Positions 7,728-14,365 of a stretch of 24,764 nucleotides of DNA are shown one piece after another. Under the pieces are notes generated by a model. The model saw nothing but the letters and a program-made list of their open reading frames with translations, did no database searches and had not been told where the DNA came from. The stretch's first letter is position 1. The number at the start of each line of letters is the position of its first letter. This DNA is from a virus. The DNA lies in IMG/VR virus record IMGVR_UViG_3300034066_001097, positions 1 to 24,764 of that record; one strand, given 5' to 3'. The translations under genes and the position numbers were made by a program.

Positions 7728-8101
7728 GTTTCCTTTCTGGACCGATTGAAATTGAGGGCATCAAGCTGCGTCCGTTTTCGCTACGGTCGCGGCTCAACTG
7801 CATGGCTTTGGGGCTCACGTTGTTCACGGACACCGAAGGCGCGGAACTGACGCCGCTACAGGTTGAGGAGCAGATTTTGGCGCTGGCGTGGGAGCGGTCG
7901 CAGCCGGTGCAGACCGTGCGCAAGGCCATCGACGCGGGCACGGCGTGGGACGCAATCCATGATTTTGCCGATTCGTTGCCGCTGGCCGCGTTGCCGCAGT
8001 TGGTGGCAGAGATCAACCGCGTCGCTTCCGAAATCAAGGCGCAGGCGGTGGAGGTGGTGCCACGTCCCGGCACCGAGGACAAGGACGCGCCGGGAAACTA
8101 G
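7724..8101 (+). CDS. Tail assembly chaperone, G-type product
   Basis: This 125-aa protein lies immediately upstream of a -1 reading frame and close to the tape measure gene, the conserved arrangement of lambda gpG. The product is mostly helical, with an N-terminal strand pair (IEIEGIKLRPFSL). G-type chaperones bind the tape measure protein during tail assembly and are absent from the finished tail. The gene ends CCG GGA AAC TAG, so the last two sense codons are the core of a canonical slippery heptamer. The product without frameshift should be the more abundant one, by analogy with lambda. Confidence 0.82.
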   Translation: MSFLSGPIEIEGIKLRPFSLRSRLNCMALGLTLFTDTEGAELTPLQVEEQILALAWERSQPVQTVRKAIDAGTAWDAIHDFADSLPLAALPQLVAEINRVASEIKAQAVEVVPRPGTEDKDAPGN

Positions 8102-8142
8102 TGGGGCCAACATGGGAAGCCGGACTCATTCTCACGTTGGCC
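8092..8142 (+). promoter_or_regulatory. Programmed -1 ribosomal frameshift signal
   Basis: The slippery heptamer G-GGA-AAC (8092-8098) is in the correct X-XXY-YYZ register of the G-type frame and directly precedes its TAG stop. After a 6-nt spacer (8099-8104) a hairpin begins: GGCCAAC (8105-8111) pairs perfectly with GTTGGCC (8136-8142). Inside it, after a 2x2 internal loop, 8114-8118 pairs with 8129-8133 (one G-U). Heptamer, spacer length and hairpin together match known -1 frameshift signals. Lambda uses the closely related GGGAAAG at the same gene. Confidence 0.9.
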
Positions 8143-8322
8143 GACAAGACCGGGTGGACGGAGGACGCCATTCTGGACCTGCCGATGACTCGAGCGCTGG
8201 CGTATTATCACGCGGCGCTCTGGGCGGCCGGTGCGTGGACAGTGCGCCAAGGGCCGGCACCAACGGAGCAGCTTTCTCGCCTCATGGCGTTGTGCTCGAA
8301 TGATCTCGCTCAAACTGAATGA
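8098..8322 (+). CDS. T-type frameshift extension (GT-like chaperone C-terminus)
   Basis: A -1 shift at 8092-8098 reads C8098 twice and continues CTA GTG GGG... to 8322. This joins 74 residues to the 125-residue G-type protein for a 199-aa product. The extension is helical with several Trp residues and an Ala/Tyr-rich helix (ALAYYHAALWAAGAW). In lambda the T domain of gpGT recruits tail tube protein to the tape measure-chaperone complex. There is no ATG or SD at the head of this frame. A GTG overlaps the TAG stop (TAGTG), so re-initiation is the alternative, but the intact frameshift signal makes fusion more likely. Confidence 0.85.
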   Translation, partial: LVGPTWEAGLILTLADKTGWTEDAILDLPMTRALAYYHAALWAAGAWTVRQGPAPTEQLSRLMALCSNDLAQTE

Positions 8323-9103
8323 AGCACAAGCCGAATGGGGAGCGGCAACACTGGCGCGCATCGTCGAAGGCGTTGCGACCGGCGGGCTCGCGCTGCCCGA
8401 ACTCATGGCCGTGTCGTTTGCCGAGTATTTGATGACAGTGCAGGGCATCACACCGCCAGCAAAAGGCGCTAGGGTGATCGGCGCGGTGGACTTGAGCCGA
8501 GGCAAAGCAGCAATAAACGTGGACCTCGGGCGCGCGTTTGTAGTGGCGTCCAAAGGCATCGCTGGCAGCGTGGGGCTTGGCAGAGCCGAGCGGTTTGTGA
8601 GCCGCAAAGCCGCGCGGCAGTTGGCGCGCGTCACGACAAACGCACGGGCGCGACTACTTGGGCGCGCTGCGGTGGCGAAGGCAAAAAAGGAGATCCTGAG
8701 CGCAGCCGACAACGATCCGTTGTCCTGGTACGAGCGCCAACGCCGCAATGGGCGTTTCACTGGCCGCGTGAAAATGGAAATCGACACGACTGGGCTGGAA
8801 AACATCCGGCGATCCCTACACGCGCGCGTTGGCTACCTTGCCAGCGGCTGGAACGCAGCAGCGGCGCGGTTTAAGGTGCCGACCCCCAGCTGGGTGTCTA
8901 ACAAGGGTGGGCGCGGCAGCGTGGCCGTCACGCGGTCGTCGTCAAAACTGGACATCCGCGCCGCCAACCAGGTCACCTACGCAAACGACATTGCTGGGAT
9001 GCAGCGTCGAATCAACGCTGCGGGCGAGATCGTGGCGAAGCGCATGGAGCGCAAAGCGGCAGCCAAGGCCGAAAAGGCGATGCAGCAACAAATTGACACA
9101 TGA
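8300..9103 (+). CDS. Unknown protein between chaperone and tape measure
   Basis: The ATG at 8300 is chosen; in-frame codons upstream to 8231 would run deep into the chaperone extension. The 267-aa product still overlaps that extension by 23 nt and overlaps the tape measure gene by ATGA. It is Ala/Arg/Lys-rich and basic, with helices at both ends (the last ~30 residues are a strongly charged Ala/Lys/Glu helix) and a Gly-rich middle. No motif is recognised. It may be a minor tail or tape-measure-associated protein; the name rests on position only. Confidence 0.75.
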   Translation: MISLKLNEAQAEWGAATLARIVEGVATGGLALPELMAVSFAEYLMTVQGITPPAKGARVIGAVDLSRGKAAINVDLGRAFVVASKGIAGSVGLGRAERFVSRKAARQLARVTTNARARLLGRAAVAKAKKEILSAADNDPLSWYERQRRNGRFTGRVKMEIDTTGLENIRRSLHARVGYLASGWNAAAARFKVPTPSWVSNKGGRGSVAVTRSSSKLDIRAANQVTYANDIAGMQRRINAAGEIVAKRMERKAAAKAEKAMQQQIDT

Positions 9104-10773
9104 GCGCAACCGCACAACTAGCACTTGACGTTCGAGGATTTCTGGCCGGAGTGGACCTTGCCAAGCAGGGGCTCACATCGCTTCGCGGAGAGGCTGGCAA
9201 GGTTGACGAGGGCAACGGCATGGCGCGGCTACAGGTGGCCGCCGTGGCGTTGGCTGCGTCCGTGGCCGCGTTGGGTGCAGCAATTTACAAGGGCACCGTG
9301 GGCGCGGTTGAAATGGGCGCGCGGCTTGTGGACGTCAGTTACAAATCTGGACTGGCCGTTCAGCAGATTATGACCCTCGAGCGCAGCCTCGAGGAAGTGG
9401 GTGGAAAAGCTGAAGACGCCGCACCGGCGACCGACCGCTTTAATCAGTCGCTGCAACAGGCCGCCAACAACGCGGGACCGTTGGCGGGGATCATCCGCGA
9501 CGCAGGACTGTCCATGCAACAGCTTGCGGGGATGAGCGTGGCGCAGCGCATGGTTGCCGTGGGCGACGCGATCAGGGCCATTGCCAACCCGGCGCAACAA
9601 GCCGAGGCCGCGGTGGCTGCGTTTGGCGCGTCCGGCATCAAAATGCTTGCGGCACTGGATCCTAAAAACCTTGCTGGCGCAGCGGGCGCAATGGGTGCCC
9701 AAGCGCAGATCATGCAGGCAAACGCAGGCGTTTTTGCGCGGATCATGCAACTGATGGGCGCGCAAGGTTCGTCGCTTAACAGTTTGGCCGTCGCCGTCAA
9801 AGGCAAATTGCAAGGGCTCTTCACGGGCATCGCTGCGGGTGTCGCTCCAACCGTGCTAAAAATCATGGAAGCCAGCGCCGCAGGTGGCGCAAGCCTGGCG
9901 GCATCCATCCGGGCTTTCTCGCCAGCGCTGGAGCCGCTCGCGGGGCTGGTGGAGGCTTTGGTAAACATGGACCTTGCCGGAGTCGGTGCGCAGCTGGGCG
10001 CGGGGGCGGCTGCAATCGCTGAGGCGATAATGAACGGCGACGCGATCGAGTACATCCGCGCCGGGCTTGTTGTCGCTGGCACAGAATTCAAAGCGCTACT
10101 TTCTCGCGCCGCTGACGGGCTTTCTGAGGCGTTTGCAAGGTTCAAAGAATACATCAATCTGCCGGGCATCATTGAGCAGATGAAAGCCGGGCTCACGTCC
10201 GCCGGAACTGCGCTGATGGGCGTCATCCAGAAAGGACTGGCGTCGCTTTTGCAATCGCTGCGGAACTCATCGGACTTTCTCCAGAACGCTATCAAGCCGG
10301 AGACAGTGCTGGCGTTGGCAAACGCAGGCGCAAAGGCGAGCAAGGACGCGGCGAGCGCGCTGAGCGCTGCAATATCCAACGTGGGGGCGCAAATTACAGC
10401 GCCAAGTGGGCCAACCCAAAATGAGCAGGTGCAGTCTGACGAGGCGCGCCGCAAGATGGCCGAAATTGAGGCAAAGACCGCTGCAACCGTGGCCGCAACT
10501 GGAGCTGCGATGCGGGGGCGTTTTGCAACTCCTACGCCAGGGCAACAAGCGCTCACGCTGCCAGCGCAGACACAAGCCGCAGTGCAGCCGGTGGGCGGCA
10601 TCGTTTCAAGCATGGCAAAAATCGGCGGCGACATTTTGGGGCCACAAACAAGCGCGCTCGACATCCAACGCCAACAACTGCAGGCACAACAGCGCACCGC
10701 TGACAACACAGCAAAACTGGTGGCACAAATGAGCAAGCCGACCGGCGTCGCAACCTCTATCGTTTATCAATGA
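9100..10773 (+). CDS. Tail tape measure protein
   Basis: This 557-aa Ala/Gly/Gln-rich helical protein follows the chaperone region and is the longest tail-shaft gene. It contains a hydrophobic segment near residues 47-68 (VAAVALAASVAALGAAIY) and further hydrophobic helices near residues 260-320, as usual for tape measures, whose membrane-active segments help DNA pass the envelope. The C-terminal 130 residues are Gln/Ala-rich and charged. If the usual ~0.15 nm per residue applies, the tail would be about 80-85 nm, short for a siphovirus. It starts with an ATGA overlap and ends with one to the next gene. Confidence 0.88.
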   Translation: MSATAQLALDVRGFLAGVDLAKQGLTSLRGEAGKVDEGNGMARLQVAAVALAASVAALGAAIYKGTVGAVEMGARLVDVSYKSGLAVQQIMTLERSLEEVGGKAEDAAPATDRFNQSLQQAANNAGPLAGIIRDAGLSMQQLAGMSVAQRMVAVGDAIRAIANPAQQAEAAVAAFGASGIKMLAALDPKNLAGAAGAMGAQAQIMQANAGVFARIMQLMGAQGSSLNSLAVAVKGKLQGLFTGIAAGVAPTVLKIMEASAAGGASLAASIRAFSPALEPLAGLVEALVNMDLAGVGAQLGAGAAAIAEAIMNGDAIEYIRAGLVVAGTEFKALLSRAADGLSEAFARFKEYINLPGIIEQMKAGLTSAGTALMGVIQKGLASLLQSLRNSSDFLQNAIKPETVLALANAGAKASKDAASALSAAISNVGAQITAPSGPTQNEQVQSDEARRKMAEIEAKTAATVAATGAAMRGRFATPTPGQQALTLPAQTQAAVQPVGGIVSSMAKIGGDILGPQTSALDIQRQQLQAQQRTADNTAKLVAQMSKPTGVATSIVYQ

Positions 10774-11429
10774 GCACTCTAGTCCGTACCGAAACAGGGA
10801 GAGACAATCGCGGAAACAAGTTTCTCACCAACACCTACGAGAGCTTTACCCAGCCGACTCCAGACAACACCGCTTCCAATTGGACGCTATCGCAGGCGGA
10901 CGGGGTGTGGACATTGACGGAGACTTACACGGAAACTGTCCCAGATCCCGGCGGCGGTGGAGGCACTACGTTTCCGGACATTTGGAGCTTAGACATCTCC
11001 ACCGTGACCGATCCCATCGAGACATTCATTCTATTTCGCACCGGGATCAGCGCGCAGGAAATGGGGTATTGGACGCAATGGCGAGCGGGAAAAGAACCTG
11101 GAGCCGACACGTATCCGAGCGGTTTTCCGGCGAATTCTACGAACCCGTACGTGCAACAGCTTTACCTACGGTTCAACCGTGGCGAAACCGACTACCTGAC
11201 GCCGCGTATTGTGGTGAAACACCAGAAGGTTTACAGCGTGCCGCCTACGTTGACGGGCGTGGGGTACGCCACCGACACAATATCGGGCTGTCCGTTCAAC
11301 TTTGCATCCACGGTCAATTTTCTTTTTACTGGCGCAACATCCGTGACCGAGGGCAGTAATTTTCGTGTCACAATGGAATGGCTCACATCCCGACCAGGCA
11401 AGTGGGACTCTTACATCTACGGTCCGTAA
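10770..11429 (+). CDS. Tail-tip region protein, unknown, with Gly linker
   Basis: This 219-aa protein is the first gene after the tape measure, where distal-tail (Dit) proteins usually lie. It has a Thr/Asn-rich N-terminal domain (residues 1-58), a pure GGGGG linker (61-65), then an aromatic, beta-rich domain (FPDIWSLDIST ... GKWDSYIYGP). No Dit, Tal or gpJ signature is recognised. It overlaps the tape measure by ATGA and is followed one base later by the next gene. A structural role in the tail tip is inferred from order only. Confidence 0.75.
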   Translation: MSTLVRTETGRDNRGNKFLTNTYESFTQPTPDNTASNWTLSQADGVWTLTETYTETVPDPGGGGGTTFPDIWSLDISTVTDPIETFILFRTGISAQEMGYWTQWRAGKEPGADTYPSGFPANSTNPYVQQLYLRFNRGETDYLTPRIVVKHQKVYSVPPTLTGVGYATDTISGCPFNFASTVNFLFTGATSVTEGSNFRVTMEWLTSRPGKWDSYIYGP

Positions 11430-11430
11430 A

Positions 11431-11982
11431 ATGAACCTTCCAGACGTCCAACGTGGAATGGCGATCCTCGCCGACCACATCCAGCGCATCAACGCGGCAA
11501 TCCGACAAGCGCGGATCCGTCCTGGCGTCGGTTATCAAATAAGAGAGACATCGGGCGGCGTGTCGCTCCTAATTCGTCCGGGCACATCCGGCGGCGGCGG
11601 CGGCGGCACCGCTTGCCAATATTTCGAGGTCACCGACGCCAGCGTGGGCATCGACTTGAAGGTCCAGGTCGCTCAGAACCTAATTGCAGGCCGGTGGCCC
11701 GACGGCATGGGGCTCGACTTCCCGGCGTTCATTCTGGAGATCAGCGGGAACTCCTACATCTACGCAAAAATCACGTACAACACGACGACGCTGGAAATCC
11801 TGCCGGAGTCCACGGCCATCACAATTTTGCAGAGCGGCAACATTGAACCCAACACCGCAGATTCCGTTCACATCCTGCTTGCGACCGTGGTCACCGACGG
11901 CGACCCGCTGGCCATCACCGAAATCAGCAACGTGTGCACGCAGCCGGTGCCGAGTCCCTGCAACCTGGCGTGGACTGAATGA
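11431..11982 (+). CDS. Tail-tip region protein, unknown, helix-Gly linker-beta domain
   Basis: The start at 11431 is one base after the previous stop; an in-frame upstream extension to 11365 is rejected because it overlaps the neighbour. The 183-aa protein has an N-terminal helix (residues ~3-30, DVQRGMAILADHIQRINAAIRQ), a GGGGGG linker (54-59), and a C-terminal beta-sandwich-like domain with FILEISG and YIYAKITYN strands. This architecture recalls small tail fibre or adaptor proteins with a coiled-coil trimeriser. It ends with an ATGA overlap to the next gene. Confidence 0.75.
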   Translation: MNLPDVQRGMAILADHIQRINAAIRQARIRPGVGYQIRETSGGVSLLIRPGTSGGGGGGTACQYFEVTDASVGIDLKVQVAQNLIAGRWPDGMGLDFPAFILEISGNSYIYAKITYNTTTLEILPESTAITILQSGNIEPNTADSVHILLATVVTDGDPLAITEISNVCTQPVPSPCNLAWTE

Positions 11983-12572
11983 ACTGTTACGAGTGGCGAA
12001 AACATATCACCGGCAGCGTTTCGGTGGCTTTTAACTATCTGGAGACTGGACCCGGCTACACGCTTGCGGGATCCGGCACCATAACGCACGCGGCGCTTTA
12101 CACGGCGTGGACGCATCGCGAGCTGCAATGTATCGGCACGCCGCTGGGCGACGAACCCAACTGGATCCTCCGCGGCGACAACCTTTGCGAAGGGCGGGCA
12201 CAAATATTCGGCATTCTGACGCCGGAAAACACCATTTCCGTGACCTACACGCCAACCGTGGGGACTCCGAGCACTGAGCAATGGAGCATTTTTTGGCAGG
12301 TGCAGCCGGACGGGTACGACACCAGGACAAACCTTCTGCCGGTGTCGCCGTATCCGGACTGGGAAAACGACCCATACAGCCTGTCCTACAGAGCCGCAAT
12401 TGACGCGTCACCACCCGGCACTATGCTGGTGGGGATCGCTCCAACACCTCCAGACTCGGGGTTCCCTGCAGCAAACGCGGTGCCGATACGGTGGCTCAAA
12501 AACGGCGAAAACGGCACCAGCGACAACGGCTTTCTCACGGCATCCGTGAGCTGCATCTTTTCACTCGCATGA
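11979..12572 (+). CDS. Tail-tip region protein, unknown
   Basis: This 197-aa protein is beta-rich with many Pro, Gly and Tyr residues, and has scattered cysteines (residues 3, near 48, 68 and near the end). No known domain is recognised. It lies in the continuous tail-tip string with ATGA overlaps on both sides. The middle (residues ~85-135: ISVTYTPTVGTPS, then a Trp-rich turn and PYPDWENDP) could be an immunoglobulin-like or carbohydrate-binding fold, but this is only an impression. Confidence 0.72.
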   Translation: MNCYEWRKHITGSVSVAFNYLETGPGYTLAGSGTITHAALYTAWTHRELQCIGTPLGDEPNWILRGDNLCEGRAQIFGILTPENTISVTYTPTVGTPSTEQWSIFWQVQPDGYDTRTNLLPVSPYPDWENDPYSLSYRAAIDASPPGTMLVGIAPTPPDSGFPAANAVPIRWLKNGENGTSDNGFLTASVSCIFSLA

Positions 12573-12790
12573 TGATCCCTCGGTGGCTCGTTGACAAAAG
12601 GCTCTCAGTGTGCGCACAGTGTGAACAGGCGGCAACCTGCGTGGCGCGGTTCCAAATCCTTAAGGAAGCGCCACAGTGCCCGCTGGGACGGCTCGCAACG
12701 CGGGATGAGGAGGTGGCAGCCAGAGCGTGGCCCGAGGGCGCAGAACGGGCGTCCGGGTGCTGCGACTCGGCGCAGAATTACTTGTCCTGA
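12569..12790 (+). CDS. Small Cys-rich (zinc-ribbon-like) protein
   Basis: The start at 12569 (ATGATG) overlaps the previous stop by ATGA; an in-frame upstream extension to 12491 is rejected. The 73-aa product carries C15-x2-C18-x5-C24-x12-C37 followed by P-L-G, a plausible metal-binding knuckle, and an acidic Ala/Glu-rich tail ending in a CC pair. Such mini zinc proteins occur beside tail genes in some phages, but the function is unknown. Its 3' end encodes the third copy of the hairpin plus CTTGTCC element, so its last codons double as leader for the next gene. Confidence 0.7.
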   Translation: MMIPRWLVDKRLSVCAQCEQAATCVARFQILKEAPQCPLGRLATRDEEVAARAWPEGAERASGCCDSAQNYLS

Positions 12791-12803
12791 GGGCTTAGGG
12801 TAC
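12760..12803 (+). promoter_or_regulatory. Hairpin plus CTTGTCC leader element, copy 3
   Basis: A CTGCG/CGCAG hairpin (12760-12764 with 12771-12775, 6-nt loop) is followed by 5 nt (AATTA), then CTTGTCC at 12781-12787, then 16 nt, then ATGG at 12804. The spacing is identical to copies at 1636-1692 and 4292-4348, but here there is no T tract and the element lies inside the 3' end of a gene. It is therefore not simply a by-product of a terminator. Confidence 0.4.
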
Positions 12804-13124
12804 ATGGTCGCCGTCCAAACCAGCTCAACAATCCAGCGCGGGACCGACTGGGACTTTTCGTTCCAACTGCAGGAGGACGGACTTTGCAGCGCCTACACCG
12901 ACCTAACGAACTGGTTTGTGGGCGTGACGTTAAAAACGAGCGCAGGCGCATCGCTGACGACGCCGACCATCGTACGACCCGACGCGGAGACGGTGTCGCT
13001 GCGCCTGACTCAAACGGAGACAGCGGCTTTTTCGGCACAGTTTGGCGCACAGCTGACCGTCAACGTCCAGCGCCCTGACGGCTGGGACATCCGACTTATC
13101 GAGGCCCGCGTAACCATTTCCTAA
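12804..13124 (+). CDS. Small beta-rich tail protein upstream of fibres
   Basis: The ATG at 12804 follows leader element copy 3; the open frame extends upstream to 12591 but that part is a shadow of the Cys-rich gene. The 106-aa product starts with a polar N-terminus (QTSSTIQRGTDWDFSFQL) and has alternating strands over its whole length (NWFVGVTLKTS, AETVSLRLTQTET, WDIRLIEARVTIS). This resembles the small beta-sandwich adaptor domains found at the base of phage fibres. Position directly before the fibre genes supports an adaptor role. Confidence 0.68.
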   Translation: MVAVQTSSTIQRGTDWDFSFQLQEDGLCSAYTDLTNWFVGVTLKTSAGASLTTPTIVRPDAETVSLRLTQTETAAFSAQFGAQLTVNVQRPDGWDIRLIEARVTIS

Positions 13125-13126
13125 CC

Positions 13127-13408
13127 ATGAGCTGCAACACCGCCTGTGGCCCTTTGGTGGTCACACTACTCACCGGAGCACCAGGCGCAACCGGCGCAAC
13201 TGGACCGCAAGGCCCGCAGGGGCCGCCCGGATCGCTGACCAGCGTCACCGGCGATCTGTCACTCGCGACCGGCGAGTCCGGCACCGTGGCAACCGTCACC
13301 GGCATCCGCGGCAAACCCATCTCGTCGACGTTGCCGACGGCAAACCAAATTTACCAGTTCAACGGCACCACTTGGGTGGCCGTCGATTTCACCGCAGGAA
13401 CCTACTAA
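13127..13408 (+). CDS. Collagen-like mini tail fibre protein
   Basis: This 93-aa protein has six uninterrupted Gly-X-Y triplets at residues 17-34 (GAPGATGATGPQGPQGPPG). It then shows a tail-fibre repeat of the kind TGDLSLATGESG and a short domain with GKPISSTLPTANQ and FNGTTWV, a pattern seen again at the start of the glycine-rich fibre at 16195 (GQPVAATAPTSGQ, WDGSQW). Collagen-like triplets in phage fibres form trimeric stalks. It ends TAGTY, a motif that also ends the next gene (SAGTY). It is probably a short trimeric stalk or connector. Confidence 0.78.
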   Translation: MSCNTACGPLVVTLLTGAPGATGATGPQGPQGPPGSLTSVTGDLSLATGESGTVATVTGIRGKPISSTLPTANQIYQFNGTTWVAVDFTAGTY

Positions 13409-13417
13409 CGCACCACC

Positions 13418-14362
13418 ATGGCATTCCCGATCATCCCAATTCGCAACGCGGTCACCACGTCGCCCGACGCGCCTCTCGCCGGGGCGTTGCAACTGGCGGA
13501 ACTGGCCGTCAACACGCAGAGCGGCAAGCTCTACATGAAAGGCAACAGCGGCGTGGTCGAAATCGGTGGCACTGCAAACGCGCTGACCACTAACGACCTG
13601 AGCCGCTTGGCGGTGGCTGACAAAATCCCGCAGTTGACCAGCGCCGGGCTGATCTCGAGTTACCAGATTTCGGGGCTGACCACTAGCCAAGTGGCGTTCC
13701 TGACGACGACCGCGGTCGCCGGACTGGTGCCGCAGCTGGGCGTGGACGGCAAAATTCCGAGCGCGCTGCTGCCAGCGAGCACCGCCGGAGCGCTCGTTTA
13801 CAAAGGCGCCTGGAACGTCAACACCTCGCCGGTGATCGCATCCGGTGGCGTCGTCGGCGCAGGCACGGCTGAAAAAGGCGACTACTACATCGCAGCCAAC
13901 AGTGCTGCCCTTAGCCCAGCCATTGACGGACAGACCTACGTGCAGGCGGGCGACATGATCGCCTTCAACGGAACGACCTGGGACTTTATCGACGGGGCGA
14001 AATCTGAGGTGCGCAGCGTCAACTCGGTGTCGCCAACGGCAGCGGGCAACGTGGTGCTGACTCCGGCGGACATCGGCGCCGTTAGCACTGCTCAGCTGAC
14101 ACAACTGGCAACACCGTCCGGGGTGCCGCAACTGACCGCATCGGGCGTGCTGAGCACCAACCAGCTGCAGGTGGCGACCACGGCGCAGCTGGGCGTGCTG
14201 AGCGTGGATCCGGTCGCCAGTAATTCGCTGTTCGTCAGCAGCGGAGGCGCTGCAAAAATCATTCCCGGCACGTCCACGGTGGTGGGCGGCGTCAAATCCT
14301 CGGCATCCATCGAAATTGCAGGCGACGGCACCGCAACCGTAGCATCCGCCGGAACCTATTAA
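13418..14362 (+). CDS. Tail fibre protein 1
   Basis: This 314-aa Ala/Thr/Ser-rich fibre protein has an N-terminal anchor (MAFPIIPIRN ... GALQLAELAVNTQSGKLYMKG). The anchor is shared in outline with the next gene (MAFPIIPKRR ... VGELAVNTLTGELFLGG), so the two should attach to the same tail site. The body contains fibre-type repeats (DKIPQLTSAGLIS, GKIPSALLPAS, VNSVSPTAAGNVVLTPADIGA) typical of trimeric beta-helical fibres. It ends SAGTY without a receptor-binding head domain. It may be the stalk partner of a larger fibre. Confidence 0.82.
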   Translation: MAFPIIPIRNAVTTSPDAPLAGALQLAELAVNTQSGKLYMKGNSGVVEIGGTANALTTNDLSRLAVADKIPQLTSAGLISSYQISGLTTSQVAFLTTTAVAGLVPQLGVDGKIPSALLPASTAGALVYKGAWNVNTSPVIASGGVVGAGTAEKGDYYIAANSAALSPAIDGQTYVQAGDMIAFNGTTWDFIDGAKSEVRSVNSVSPTAAGNVVLTPADIGAVSTAQLTQLATPSGVPQLTASGVLSTNQLQVATTAQLGVLSVDPVASNSLFVSSGGAAKIIPGTSTVVGGVKSSASIEIAGDGTATVASAGTY

Positions 14363-14365
14363 GTT

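Noticed and set aside
9444-10736. Antisense open frame of 430 codons under the tape measure gene
   Set aside because: It is an Ala/Ser/Pro/Cys-rich shadow of an Ala/Gly-rich gene on the + strand, with no domain.
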